Positions 45,065-53,275 are shown, counted from the stretch's first letter. The stretch is 54,658 bases of DNA from Brevundimonas sp. (GCF_004210735.1 NZ_SDZL01000013.1:1-54658); one strand, 5' to 3'. Notes: generated by a model from the letters alone, not told the origin. Made by a program: numbers and translations.

Positions 45065-46522
45065 ATGATCCGCCGCTTCGCCGTTCTCTCCGCCCTGATC
45101 GCCGGCGCCGCATTGGCCGTCGGCGCGCCCGCACCCCAGGCGCAGGCCCAGACCGCCGCCAAGGTCGAAAGCCAGACCCGTCCGAATTTCGGCGTCCTGC
45201 TGGACCCGCCGACCCGCAGCCGCGCCCGGCCCCAGCATCGCCGCTGGAGCTATGGCGACCACCGCCCCGGCTGGCGTCCGCCCTACCCGGGCCGCCCGCC
45301 GTATCAGGAAGAGGTCGTGCTGGTGGATTGCGGCGGCAATCCCGGCACGGGCGCGGTCGAGGGCGCGGTGCGCCGCGTCCGGCCCGGCGGCACCCTGATC
45401 CTGCGTGCGCGGGGCGGGCCCTGCGTCGGCTGGCTGAACATCGACAAGCCCATGACCATCATCGGCGAGGGCGGCTTTGACCCCCGCGACTGGAACCGTC
45501 ATCCGACCCCCACGCTCCAGGCGCCGGACGGCCTGCCCTGCATGACCGTGGGCCAGGGCGCGCGGGTCGAGATCCGCGACGTGGTCTTCGCCTCGCCGCG
45601 CGGCGGCGACGCCGCCTGCATCGTCGGCTACGGCGCCGAGATCGTCATGAACCGCGTCGGCTTCCGCCATGCGGGCGACGAGGCGGCCATCTATGCCGAC
45701 GGCGGCCTGCTGGACATCCGCAACGCCATGATCGAGGCTCAGACCGTGGCCCCGGCCATCGTCGCCGACCGCGCGACCCTGACCGCCTATGAGGTCGTGG
45801 TTTCGGGCGCCCAGGTGGGCATGGAGCTGACGCCCGGCGCCGGCCAGACCGCCACCATTTCCGCCACGACGTTAAAGGGGTCCGAGGCGCCGAACAGCTT
45901 CGGCCCGCGCTCCATCGGCGTCATCGTCCGCTCCAGCCGCGACTACGGCCGGGTCGAGATCGCCAACACCGCCATCTGCGGCTACGTCGAGGGCGTGGCG
46001 GTCGAGGGCGCCTCGGTCGACATCAAGAACAGCCGCATTTGCCGCGCCGACAAGGGCGCCGTCCTCTACAACGGCGAACTGCGCCTGACCGACAGCCGCA
46101 TCCGGGCCCAGACCGTCGGCGTCGCCGCCGCCTCGGGCCGGGCGGTGGTCACCAACAACGTCTTCGCCGGCGTGCGCCAGGTCATCTTCGCCGAACCGCG
46201 CGCCAGCATCGAGGCGCGGGACAACCGCGTCTGGTCGCAATACGCCTGCCGCCCGCAGTTCCGCCCCCGCTGGCGCGACCGCTATGAGCCGCACTGGGGC
46301 GGCGGTGACGGCTGGTCCTGCGCCTTCGGCCCCTATCCCCGCGACTGGTGGGAACAGGAAGACGGCATCCTGGGCTTCGCCTACGCCGACGACGGCTATT
46401 CACTGCAAGGCTACGACCAGTATCAGGACGGCTACGGCTGGTACGACCGCGACGGCCGCTATGTCGAGGATCGTCGCTATCAGGGCGAAAGCCGTTGGTC
46501 CGGCGGTCGCTGGGGCCGCTGA
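45065..46522 (+). CDS. secreted right-handed beta-helix-like protein
   Basis: 485 residues with a signal peptide (MIRRFAVLSALIAGAALAVG, ending QAQAQ). After a Pro/Arg-rich linker, residues about 90-395 look like a parallel beta-helix, with successive short strands such as GARVEIRDVVFASP, GGLLDIRNAMIEAQT and ASVDIKNSRICRAD. The tail is very rich in Tyr, Gly, Asp and Trp (GYDQYQDGYGWYDRDGRYVE). AAGGAGG lies just before the ATG. Ligand or substrate unknown; pectate-lyase-like, carbohydrate-binding or structural roles are possible. Coupled to the Sel1 lipoprotein. Confidence 0.8.
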   Translation: MIRRFAVLSALIAGAALAVGAPAPQAQAQTAAKVESQTRPNFGVLLDPPTRSRARPQHRRWSYGDHRPGWRPPYPGRPPYQEEVVLVDCGGNPGTGAVEGAVRRVRPGGTLILRARGGPCVGWLNIDKPMTIIGEGGFDPRDWNRHPTPTLQAPDGLPCMTVGQGARVEIRDVVFASPRGGDAACIVGYGAEIVMNRVGFRHAGDEAAIYADGGLLDIRNAMIEAQTVAPAIVADRATLTAYEVVVSGAQVGMELTPGAGQTATISATTLKGSEAPNSFGPRSIGVIVRSSRDYGRVEIANTAICGYVEGVAVEGASVDIKNSRICRADKGAVLYNGELRLTDSRIRAQTVGVAAASGRAVVTNNVFAGVRQVIFAEPRASIEARDNRVWSQYACRPQFRPRWRDRYEPHWGGGDGWSCAFGPYPRDWWEQEDGILGFAYADDGYSLQGYDQYQDGYGWYDRDGRYVEDRRYQGESRWSGGRWGR

Positions 46523-46649
46523 CCCCGGCATTCAGGTGACGGATTTGTAAGCCGGAATCGCGTGGGGCCGCTTGCGTCCCGCCCGGCCAGGGTCCAGCCT
46601 CCTGTCGGGGAGTATGCGGATGATGTCCGCACTCGGGGAGGATTGAACC

Positions 46650-47540
46650 ATGACTGATTTCCGCGCCTGGGGCGTGCCCGTCACGCTGGGGGACCGCCGC
46701 GTCCTGCATCCGGGACCGCTGCGCTGGCTGCGCGCCGTCGGCTGGATGGTGGCGCTGTTCTTTGCCGTGGCGTTCGCTTCCTACGGTTCCATCGGGGTGC
46801 TGGACGCCTTGGTCCCGCAAAGCGGCCCGACCCACATCCTGACCAACGGGACCGGCGCTTTGGTGTCGCTGATCCTCTACGCCCTGATCGTCCGTTTCGG
46901 AGAGAATCGCCCGGCGGACGAGATCGCCCTGCGCGCCGCCCCCGGCGGCCTGCTGGCGGGCTGGATCACCGGCACGGTGATGTTCTCGGCCGTCATGGCC
47001 ATCATGTTCGCTTTCGGCCTGTACGAATTCGCCTGGAAGGGCCCGGCCAGCGCCTGGGAATCGGTCGGCCTGACCCTGCAGTCCGGCGTGATCGAAGAGG
47101 TCATGACCCGCGCCATCGTGCTGCGCCTGATGTGGCGCGCCTTCGGCCCCTGGGTCGCCTTCGCCTTTTCGGCCGCCCTGTTCGGCGCCCTGCACCTGTC
47201 GAATCCGAACGCCACCTGGTTCGCCGCCGTCTGTATCGCGGTCGAGGCCGGGATCATGCTGGGCGCCTTCTACGCCCTGACCGGCCGCCTGTGGGTCTCG
47301 ATCGGCGTCCACGGGGCCTGGAATTTCGCCCAGGGCTATCTGTTCGGCGCCGCCGTCTCGGGCACCCAGTTCGGCACGGGCATCGCCGTCAGCACCGCCC
47401 GCGACGGCTTCTCGCCCTATCTGACCGGCGGCGCGTTCGGGCCCGAGGCGTCGATCCCCGGCCTGATCGTCGGCACCGGCGTGGGCGTCGTTGTCCTGTG
47501 GATGGCCTGGCGCGCGGGCCGGTTCGCACGCCAGCGCTAG
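46650..47540 (+). CDS. CPBP-family intramembrane metalloprotease
   Basis: 296 residues with about eight hydrophobic segments. The CPBP (Abi/CAAX protease) motifs are in order: GVIEEVMTRAIVLRLMW near residue 150 (EExxxR), FGALHLSNPN near 180 (FxxxH) and GVHGAWNFAQGYLFG near 222 (HxxxN/D type). These residues form the intramembrane zinc or catalytic site. Bacterial members process prenylated or other membrane peptides, or act in bacteriocin immunity; the target here is unknown. GGGGAGGA lies upstream of the ATG. Confidence 0.9.
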   Translation: MTDFRAWGVPVTLGDRRVLHPGPLRWLRAVGWMVALFFAVAFASYGSIGVLDALVPQSGPTHILTNGTGALVSLILYALIVRFGENRPADEIALRAAPGGLLAGWITGTVMFSAVMAIMFAFGLYEFAWKGPASAWESVGLTLQSGVIEEVMTRAIVLRLMWRAFGPWVAFAFSAALFGALHLSNPNATWFAAVCIAVEAGIMLGAFYALTGRLWVSIGVHGAWNFAQGYLFGAAVSGTQFGTGIAVSTARDGFSPYLTGGAFGPEASIPGLIVGTGVGVVVLWMAWRAGRFARQR

Positions 47541-47541
47541 A

Positions 47542-47597
47542 GGCCGTGTCAAAGGGCCGCCTTTCGTCAATGGTTGTCGAAGGCGGCCCGACAGGCC
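47542..47597 (+). terminator. long imperfect palindrome after the CPBP gene
   Basis: GGGCCGCCTTTCG at 47554-47566 pairs with CGAAGGCGGCCC at 47578-47589 (one bulge, 11-base loop). GGCCGTGTC and GACAGGCC extend the stem outward. It starts just after the CPBP stop. There is no T-run, so it may be a Rho-assisted terminator or mRNA-stabilising hairpin. Confidence 0.5.
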
Positions 47598-47643
47598 AGA
47601 TATAGCGGGCCGGTCTCTTCCGGCGCCCATGTCAGGATCGCCG

Positions 47644-47775
47644 ATGGCCCGCAAGCCCAACTACAGTTTCGAACGCCAGGAGCGCGAACGCGCCGAAGCC
47701 GCCAAAGCCGCCGCCAAGGCCGCCGCGAAAGCCGAAAAACGCGCCGCCGCCAAAGAGGCGCCGTCGGAGGACTGA
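47644..47775 (+). CDS. small Lys/Ala-rich protein (43 aa)
   Basis: A 43-residue, strongly basic and Ala-rich helix: MARKPNYSFERQERERAEAA followed by KAAAKAAAKAEKRAAAK. The composition resembles small histone-H1-like or ribosome-associated peptides found in Caulobacterales, but no function is assigned. It is followed by an intrinsic terminator, consistent with a short independent transcript. Confidence 0.6.
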   Translation: MARKPNYSFERQERERAEAAKAAAKAAAKAEKRAAAKEAPSED

Positions 47776-47802
47776 CGCCTTTCGAACGCGCGGCCTGAAC
47801 GA

Positions 47803-47838
47803 CAAAAGCCCGCCCCGACGACCCGGAGCGGGCTTTGC
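47803..47838. terminator. bidirectional intrinsic terminator
   Basis: AAAGCCCGC at 47805-47813 pairs with GCGGGCTTT at 47828-47836, with further CC/GG pairing inside. A- and T-runs flank the stem. It separates the small Lys/Ala-rich gene from the convergent autotransporter gene. Confidence 0.85.
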
Positions 47839-47854
47839 TGTGAAGACGGCTGGC

Positions 47855-48682
47855 TTAGAAATTGAAGGCTACGCCCACTGCGCCACCCGAGCCGCCACGG
47901 TTGGCCAGGCTGGCGCTGCCGCGGATGCTGATGCGTCCCGAGTCCAGCAGATGAGATGCGCCGATCGAAAGCGCTGACTCACCGCGCCAGTGACCCAGGC
48001 CCGCCCCGATCGACGTTCCGCCCGGTGCGAAAGCCTGCGGAATCGTCGCGGCGGCCATGGCGGCCGCGGTGCCCGAGTTGGCGTATTCCTGCATGGCCTT
48101 TGACCCGCCGGTCACCGCTGCGATCTGCGCGTCGGTGTAGGCGTTGGCCGCCTGAAGGGTCTGTGCGTCGCCCTCGTCGGCATAGGCGCGGGCTGCGACA
48201 GCGGCAGCGGCCAGCCGGGTGTCCAGTTGTCCCACCGTGGCGCCGTCAGTGGCGGCGATCCCGTCGGCAAGATTGGTCACTCGACGCTTGATGTTGGCGT
48301 TGCCGAAGGAGACGGTGTCGGCTTCACTGGCGATGCTGCCTGCTCCCAAAGCGACACTGTTGGTCCCTTGGGCCCAAGAACCCGTGCCAATAGCGGTTCC
48401 TCCTTCTCCGGCTTCAGAAACCGCTCCGATAGCGGTGGATGCTGCTCCGTTTGCCTTGGCCAGATGGCCTAGCGCAGTCGCATATGTGGCGCCGGCCGTG
48501 GATACCGATCCGACGGCGGTCGACCCGAAACCATCTGCATTCGCTTCACGCCCGCAGGCCAGCGCATAATTTTCAGTCGGCGTATTCGCCGAAGTGCCAG
48601 CGCACGCTTCTTGGGCCGAGGCGTGGCCAGTTGTAAGCAGGCCTGCGGCCAACACTGCAGCTGTAACGATTCCGAGTTTCAT
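47855..48682 (-). CDS. miniature YadA-like trimeric autotransporter adhesin
   Basis: 275 residues, very short for this family. A signal peptide (MKLGIVTAAVLAAGLLTTGH, ending ASAQ) is followed by YadA-type head repeats (STAVGSVSTAG, STAIGAVSEAG, GTAIGTGSWAQG, SVALGAGSIAS). A neck motif (RVTNLADGIAATDGATVGQL), a short Ala-rich coiled coil, and a C-terminal YadA anchor of about 55-60 residues end the protein, the last strand closing with GGAVGVAFNF. The anchor trimerises into an outer membrane barrel and exports the head. It is complete but minimal; the adhesion target is unknown. Confidence 0.9.
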   Translation of the reverse strand: MKLGIVTAAVLAAGLLTTGHASAQEACAGTSANTPTENYALACGREANADGFGSTAVGSVSTAGATYATALGHLAKANGAASTAIGAVSEAGEGGTAIGTGSWAQGTNSVALGAGSIASEADTVSFGNANIKRRVTNLADGIAATDGATVGQLDTRLAAAAVAARAYADEGDAQTLQAANAYTDAQIAAVTGGSKAMQEYANSGTAAAMAAATIPQAFAPGGTSIGAGLGHWRGESALSIGASHLLDSGRISIRGSASLANRGGSGGAVGVAFNF

Positions 48683-48835
48683 GAAGGACCTCTTTGTTTG
48701 AGGCCATCGGCTATTGCTGCGCTTGCCTGCGAGCTAACCAATTTCGACGGATCGACAGCCTTTCGACGCGTTTGCGTCTAACGCCGGATCGACTGACCCG
48801 CAGCCGATGTCACACTGAATTTCAGAATGCGCGCT

Positions 48836-48910
48836 GGTAGGCCCGGAGGGACTCGAACCCCCAACCAGACCGTTATGAGCGGTCGGCTCTAACCATTGAG
48901 CTACGGGCCC
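48836..48910 (-). tRNA. tRNA with CAU anticodon, probably tRNA-Ile2 (lysidine type)
   Basis: A 75-nt cloverleaf read on the minus strand, with encoded CCA. Acceptor GGGCCCG pairs with CGGGCCT; the anticodon stem GACCG/CGGTC encloses the loop CTCATAA (anticodon CAT); the T-loop GTTCGAGTC is canonical. A CAU tRNA may be elongator Met or Ile2. C4-G69 and C5-G68 in the acceptor are TilS identity elements of tRNA-Ile2 in E. coli, which favours Ile2. It lacks initiator features (no C1 mismatch). Confidence 0.92.
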
Positions 48911-49161
48911 CTCCGGCGGATTCCCAGCGGGGAGGTTTCGCCTAGCAGAGGCGGCGGCGGCTGCAAAGCGCCGCGCGGAAAGCGATAGCTCGAACCGCTC
49001 GGCCATCCTATCGCGGCGCGCCACGGCGTTGAAATCGGGCCGGCTTTCCGTTCGCCGAGGCCTTCGGCCCGCCTGGGTCGCGGGCGCGTTCATACTGAGC
49101 GGATGTCAGCTCCGTCGCCCCGCGCCGCCTTCGCTCCCCGCCCCGGCGTTCTCGACGAGCC

Positions 49162-49214
49162 ATTGCACTGATTGCACTGCATGCACTCTTTTTTTTCGCG
49201 GAGTGCAGTGCAAT
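49162..49214. repeat. TGCACT repeats forming a hairpin with a T8 loop
   Basis: Two perfect tandem ATTGCACTG units (49162-49170 and 49171-49179) are followed by C and ATGCACTC, then T8 (49189-49196), CGCG and GAGTGCAGTGCAAT (49201-49214), the inverted counterpart. The stem can form in two registers. An eight-T run is striking in this GC-rich DNA. Confidence 0.75.
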
Positions 49215-49252
49215 CCGGCACCGAACCTTTCGTCGATTTCACGCCGATGAAT

Positions 49253-49279
49253 GGAACCTGCACGCCCATCCTGTGCGTT
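49253..49279 (+). promoter_or_regulatory. weak candidate general-stress (EcfG-type) promoter
   Basis: GGAAC at 49253-49257 and CGTT at 49276-49279 match the -35 and -10 elements of alphaproteobacterial EcfG sigma factors, but the 18-base spacing is one or two longer than usual. It lies about 85 bases upstream of the SIMPL gene. Confidence 0.25.
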
Positions 49280-49363
49280 CATTCAGGCGCGAAAGGCCAA
49301 GGTTCGGCCATGACGCCGCGTCACGCTGCGTCGCTCGACGGATCGTCCTCACTGGAGACTGAC

Positions 49364-50119
49364 ATGACCCGCAAATTCCGCGCTCTTGCGCTTGGCGGCG
49401 CCCTTCTGGCCGCGACGGCCCTGACGGCGCCGGCCGCCCTGGCCCAGACGGCCCCCATGGACCATGGAGGCATGCACATGATGCAGCCCGCTCCGTCGCT
49501 GAACCTGTCGGCCTATGGCGAGGTGAAGGCCGCGCCCGACATGGCCACCATCACCTTCGGCGTGGTGACCGAGGCGCCGACCGCCGCCGCCGCCATGAGC
49601 CAGAACGCCGAGCGCATGACCCAGGTCATGACCGCCCTGCGCCGCGCCGGCATCGCCGAGCGCGATATCCAGACCTCGGGCCTGAACCTGTCGCCGCAGT
49701 ATGACTATGTTCAGAACGAGCCGCCCAAGCTGCGCGGCTATCAGGCCAACAACCGCGTGACGGTGACCATCAACGACCTGACCCGTGTCGGCTCGACCGC
49801 CGACGCCGTGGTCGGCGCCGGCGTCAACCAGATCGACGGCATCGGCTTCGCGCTGAAGGACCCCAAGGCGGCCGAGGACCGCGCCCGCCAGGAGGCTGTC
49901 CGCGCCCTGCAATCCAAGGCCCAGCTGTACGCCCAAGCCCTGAACGTCCGCCTGGGCGGCATCCGCACCCTGACCGAGGGCGGCGGCTATACGCCCCAGC
50001 CGCCGACGCCGATGTACCGCATGGCCGCCATGGATTCGGCCGGCGCCAGCACCCCGGTCGCGCCCGGCGAACTGACCGTCCGCATCGATGTCACCGGCGT
50101 TTACGACATCGTTCGCTGA
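49364..50119 (+). CDS. SIMPL (DUF541) domain exported protein
   Basis: 251 residues. The ATG at 49364 gives a signal peptide (MTRKFRALALGGALLAATAL, ending AALAQ), preceded by GGAG six bases upstream; the longer frame is rejected. A Met/His-rich stretch (MDHGGMHMMQP) follows cleavage, then the SIMPL domain: LSAYGEVKAAPDMATITFGV near residue 46 and YQANNRVTVTINDLTRVGST near 126. SIMPL proteins occur as periplasmic stress-related proteins with oligomeric assembly; the role is unclear. The gene stops head-on to a second SIMPL gene. Confidence 0.9.
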   Translation: MTRKFRALALGGALLAATALTAPAALAQTAPMDHGGMHMMQPAPSLNLSAYGEVKAAPDMATITFGVVTEAPTAAAAMSQNAERMTQVMTALRRAGIAERDIQTSGLNLSPQYDYVQNEPPKLRGYQANNRVTVTINDLTRVGSTADAVVGAGVNQIDGIGFALKDPKAAEDRARQEAVRALQSKAQLYAQALNVRLGGIRTLTEGGGYTPQPPTPMYRMAAMDSAGASTPVAPGELTVRIDVTGVYDIVR

Positions 50120-50857
50120 TCACTCGATCTCGAACGTCACCTGAATTTGCGCCTCCGTCCTCACGGGCGGAGGCGCTACGGTCAGGGAAATGGTTGGTCT
50201 AGCTAGACTGCCCGTCACTACGACATCGTCGACGTAGCCGTAGCCGTACATTTCCCTGGCTACATTTCGGTCACCAGGGTTCTGCAGCTTCAATACTCGC
50301 ACAATCCGCTGTCCGGCGGCGGTCGCCAGCGTTTCGGCCTGCCGACGGGCGTCGGCGAAAGCCGCGCGCTGCGCCTCAACGGCCTGTCCGGCGTCGTCCC
50401 CCAGATAGAACGATGTGACATTTGCGCTCCGCGCGCCCCGTTCCGAGGCCAGCGACACCGCATCGCCCGCGCGTGCGACCGGGCTGGCTTCGAGAGTCAG
50501 GCTGCTGGAGGCGACGTAGCCGGTGATCGGGCAATCGTCCTTATCGCCATAGTCGTCCTTTTCGCACGCGGGATCGAACGTCGGCGATACGCTGGGCGAA
50601 CCGGTCGTCAGGCGCGCCCGCTCAAGGCCTTCCAGCGCCTTGATGTCCTCGACCCGCGTCTGGACGGCCGCCAGCGCGCGAAGGGCGTCGACCTGGTTCG
50701 CGCCCTGGCCTTCGATCTCGGCATTGATGCGGAAGGTGTCGGGCGGCGTCTCGACCTTGCCGCGCCCGGTCACGGTGATGGAGGGGCGTGTCGGGGCGTC
50801 CTGCGCCACGGCAGGCGTGGCCAGCAGCAGCGCCATGGCGGCGGCGTATCGGATCAT
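50120..50857 (-). CDS. SIMPL (DUF541) domain exported protein, divergent paralogue
   Basis: 245 residues, with a signal peptide (MIRYAAAMALLLATPAVAQD). SIMPL features: TVTGRGKVETPPDTFRINAE near residue 27, ITGYVASSSLTLEASPVARA near 108 and RRQAETLATAAGQRIVRVLK near 175. A Cys pair in DPACEKDDYGDKDDC could form a disulfide, absent from its neighbour. The stop directly abuts the stop of the other SIMPL gene (TGATCA at 50117-50122). Confidence 0.88.
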   Translation of the reverse strand: MIRYAAAMALLLATPAVAQDAPTRPSITVTGRGKVETPPDTFRINAEIEGQGANQVDALRALAAVQTRVEDIKALEGLERARLTTGSPSVSPTFDPACEKDDYGDKDDCPITGYVASSSLTLEASPVARAGDAVSLASERGARSANVTSFYLGDDAGQAVEAQRAAFADARRQAETLATAAGQRIVRVLKLQNPGDRNVAREMYGYGYVDDVVVTGSLARPTISLTVAPPPVRTEAQIQVTFEIE

Positions 50858-50905
50858 TAGTGTTCTCCCCTGTTCGGCACAGGGGAGGTTACGGCTAAGC
50901 CGGCG

Positions 50906-51262
50906 TCAAGCCGCGCGCTTGATGGCGTTGCCGTCGTCCAGCAGGACCACGATGGGTGTGTAGTTGCGGGCTTCCTCGGCCGGCAGCTGGCCATAGGTGA
51001 CCACGATCACCTTGTCGTTCTTCTGGACCAGGCGGGCGGCGGCGCCGTTGACGCCGATCACCTTGGAACCGCGCGGGGCGGGGATGGCGTAGGTGGTGAA
51101 GCGGGCGCCGTTGGTGATGTTCAGCACATCGACCTGCTCGTGCGCAAAGATGCCCGCCGCGTCCAGCAGGTCGGTGTCGATGGCGATAGAGCCTTCGTAA
51201 TCCAGGTCGGCCTGGGTCACGGTGGCCCGGTGCAGCTTCGACTTCATCAGGGTGACCAGCAT
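50906..51262 (-). CDS. panD: aspartate 1-decarboxylase precursor
   Basis: 118 residues. PanD converts aspartate to beta-alanine for pantothenate synthesis and self-cleaves at Gly24-Ser25 to form its pyruvoyl cofactor. Starting at 51262 ([16 protein letters not shown]) puts the EGS cleavage site at exactly 24/25 as in E. coli; the longer frame is therefore rejected. [20 protein letters not shown] and [10 protein letters not shown] complete the barrel. GGAG is 11 bases before the ATG. It is linked in pathway, not position, to the panE-like gene. Confidence 0.96.
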   Translation of the reverse strand: MLVTLMKSKLHRATVTQADLDYEGSIAIDTDLLDAAGIFAHEQVDVLNITNGARFTTYAIPAPRGSKVIGVNGAAARLVQKNDKVIVVTYGQLPAEEARNYTPIVVLLDDGNAIKRAA

Positions 51263-51493
51263 GGGAGCGCGGTCTCCGACAATACGCGGGGCGATGGGCC
51301 CCCGCTCGCAGAAGGCTGATATAGGGATTGAACCGCAGCGCATCAATCACGTTTGCTGCATTGCACACGCGCGGCCTGACCTGGGTCTGCGTCCCGGTTC
51401 GCGCATGACGCGACCTTCATTTGACGGTGACGGTTCGGGGCCTATGGTCGGTCCCGGCCGCGCCCGGCCGAACGATCGGATAGCCTTCCAGCG

Positions 51494-53275
51494 ATGAAAC
51501 AGTTCTTCCTGACCGTGCTCGGCGTCTTTACCGGGCTGGTGCTGTTCGTGATCGTCCTGCCGGTCTTCCTGATCACCCTGATCGTGGCCAGCGCGTCAAA
51601 GCCCGCCGCCACCACGACCAATACGGTGCTGGAGCTGGACCTGCGCGAGGGCCTGACCGATCAGGCGCCGACCAATCCGTTCGCCGGTTTCGGCGGCTCG
51701 GGCCTGTCGGTGGTCGGCGTCGTTGACGTTCTGGCCCAGGCCGAGAAGGACCGTCACGTAAAGGGCCTGCTGATCCGCCTGCCGGAGGCCGGGATCACCC
51801 CCGCCGCCGCCGACGAGGTGCGTCAGGCCATCCGCCGCTTCCGCGCTTCGGGCAAGCCGGTGATCGCCCACAGCCAGGGCTTCATGCCCGTGGGGACCAG
51901 CGTCTCCAGCTATATGATCGGCGCCTCGACCGGCGAGCTGTGGATGCAGAACACCTCGAACTTCCAGCTGGCCGGCCTGTCGGCCGAGACGATGTTCCTG
52001 GGCCGGGCCTTCGACAAATACGGCGTGCGCGCCGATTTCGAGCAGCGCTACGAATACAAGAACGCCGTCAACCAGTTCACCCGTAAAGACTATACCGAGC
52101 CGCACCGCGAGGCGATGCTGGCGTGGATGGGCTCGATCTACGACACCGCCCTGACCGCCGTGGCCCAGGATCGCAAGACCACGCCCGTCGCGCTGAAGAC
52201 GGCGATCGAGGCCGGGCCCTGGTCCGCCCAGCAGGCGCTGGAACGCAAGCTGATCGACAAGATCGGCCAGGTCGAGGAAGCCGAGGCCGCCATCAAGCGC
52301 CGCGCGGGCCGCAACGCCGAGATCGTCGAATTCCATGACTACGCTTCGGCCCGGGGCGAGCGGAACGGCTCGGGCCGCGACGCCATCGCCATCGTCGGCG
52401 GCGAAGGGGCCATCGTCACGGGCCGTGGCGGCGCCGATCCCTTCGCCTCCAGCTCGGACATGCGTTCGGATGACGTGGCCGAGGCCATCTATCAGGCGAT
52501 CGAGGACAAGGACGTGAAGGCCATCGTCTTCCGGGTATCCTCGCCCGGCGGTTCGCCCGACGCCTCGGAACAGATCCTGGCCGCCGTGCGCGCGGCCAAG
52601 GCGGCGGGCAAGCCGGTCGTCGTGTCCATGGGCGCCTATGCCGCGTCCGGCGGCTACTGGATCAGTTCCGAAGCCTCGGCCATTGTCGCCCAGCCCTCGA
52701 CCCTGACCGGTTCGATCGGCGTCTATGGCGGCAAATTCGTGCTGGCCGACGCCCTGGGCCGTTTCGGCGTCGATGTGCGCGACCTCAGCGTTGGCGGCGA
52801 CTACGCCTCGGCCTATTCGACCGTCCGACCCTTCACCCCGACCCAGCGTGCGGCCTTCGCGGCTTCGATGGACCGGACGTACGAAGCCTTCGTCACCCGC
52901 GTCGCCACGGGCCGTAAACTGCCGGTCGAGCGGGTCCGCGAAATCGCCCGCGGCCGGGTCTGGACCGGCGCCCAGGCCAAGGAATTGGGTCTGGTCGACG
53001 AACTTGGCGGCCTGACCGAAGCCATCGCCCGCGCCCGCGTGCTGGCCAAAATTCCGGCCGAAACCTCGGTGCGGTACAAGCGCTATCCGACGCCCAAATC
53101 GCCGTGGGAGGCGCTGTCCTCCGCCTTCGGCGTCCAGAGCGAGAGCGCGCGCGCCCTGGTCATGCTGGGCGGCGTCATGGCCGACCCGCAGGTCCAGACC
53201 CTGGCGCGCGAGGTTCGGACCGACCGGATGCGCGGGCAGGGGGCGACGGTTCTGGCCGACCAGCCGGTTCACTGA
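51494..53275 (+). CDS. sppA: signal peptide peptidase SppA (67K type)
   Basis: 593 residues, the two-domain form as in E. coli. An N-terminal membrane anchor (FFLTVLGVFTGLVLFVIVLP) is followed by two crotonase-like domains. The catalytic Lys near 189 lies in YEYKNAVNQFTRKDYTEPHR and the nucleophile Ser near 385 in MGAYAASGGYWISSEAS. It degrades cleaved signal peptides in the inner membrane, facing the periplasm. A possible weak terminator hairpin overlaps its stop. Confidence 0.94.
   Translation: MKQFFLTVLGVFTGLVLFVIVLPVFLITLIVASASKPAATTTNTVLELDLREGLTDQAPTNPFAGFGGSGLSVVGVVDVLAQAEKDRHVKGLLIRLPEAGITPAAADEVRQAIRRFRASGKPVIAHSQGFMPVGTSVSSYMIGASTGELWMQNTSNFQLAGLSAETMFLGRAFDKYGVRADFEQRYEYKNAVNQFTRKDYTEPHREAMLAWMGSIYDTALTAVAQDRKTTPVALKTAIEAGPWSAQQALERKLIDKIGQVEEAEAAIKRRAGRNAEIVEFHDYASARGERNGSGRDAIAIVGGEGAIVTGRGGADPFASSSDMRSDDVAEAIYQAIEDKDVKAIVFRVSSPGGSPDASEQILAAVRAAKAAGKPVVVSMGAYAASGGYWISSEASAIVAQPSTLTGSIGVYGGKFVLADALGRFGVDVRDLSVGGDYASAYSTVRPFTPTQRAAFAASMDRTYEAFVTRVATGRKLPVERVREIARGRVWTGAQAKELGLVDELGGLTEAIARARVLAKIPAETSVRYKRYPTPKSPWEALSSAFGVQSESARALVMLGGVMADPQVQTLAREVRTDRMRGQGATVLADQPVH

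Larger units (their letters stand above)
48911..49363. other. about 450-base non-coding region with repeats
   Basis: No credible protein gene is seen between the tRNA and the SIMPL gene. The part 48911-49140 shows nothing specific beyond the tRNA promoter region. The part 49162-49214 holds a TGCACT-repeat hairpin, and CCGAACCTT near 49222 with AAGGTTCGG near 49300 forms a distant inverted pair. Possible small RNA or long 5' leader. Confidence 0.5.

Noticed and set aside
48734..49093. Minus-strand open frame of 119 codons over the tRNA
   Set aside because: It reads through the tRNA gene, producing the familiar spurious peptide from tRNA sequence (GPVAQWLEPTAHNGLVGGSS), so it is not a gene.
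49029..49250. Plus-strand 73-codon frame with an apparent lipobox (LSGC)
   Set aside because: It spans the TGCACT-repeat hairpin and T8 run, has no ribosome site and looks non-coding in codon use.
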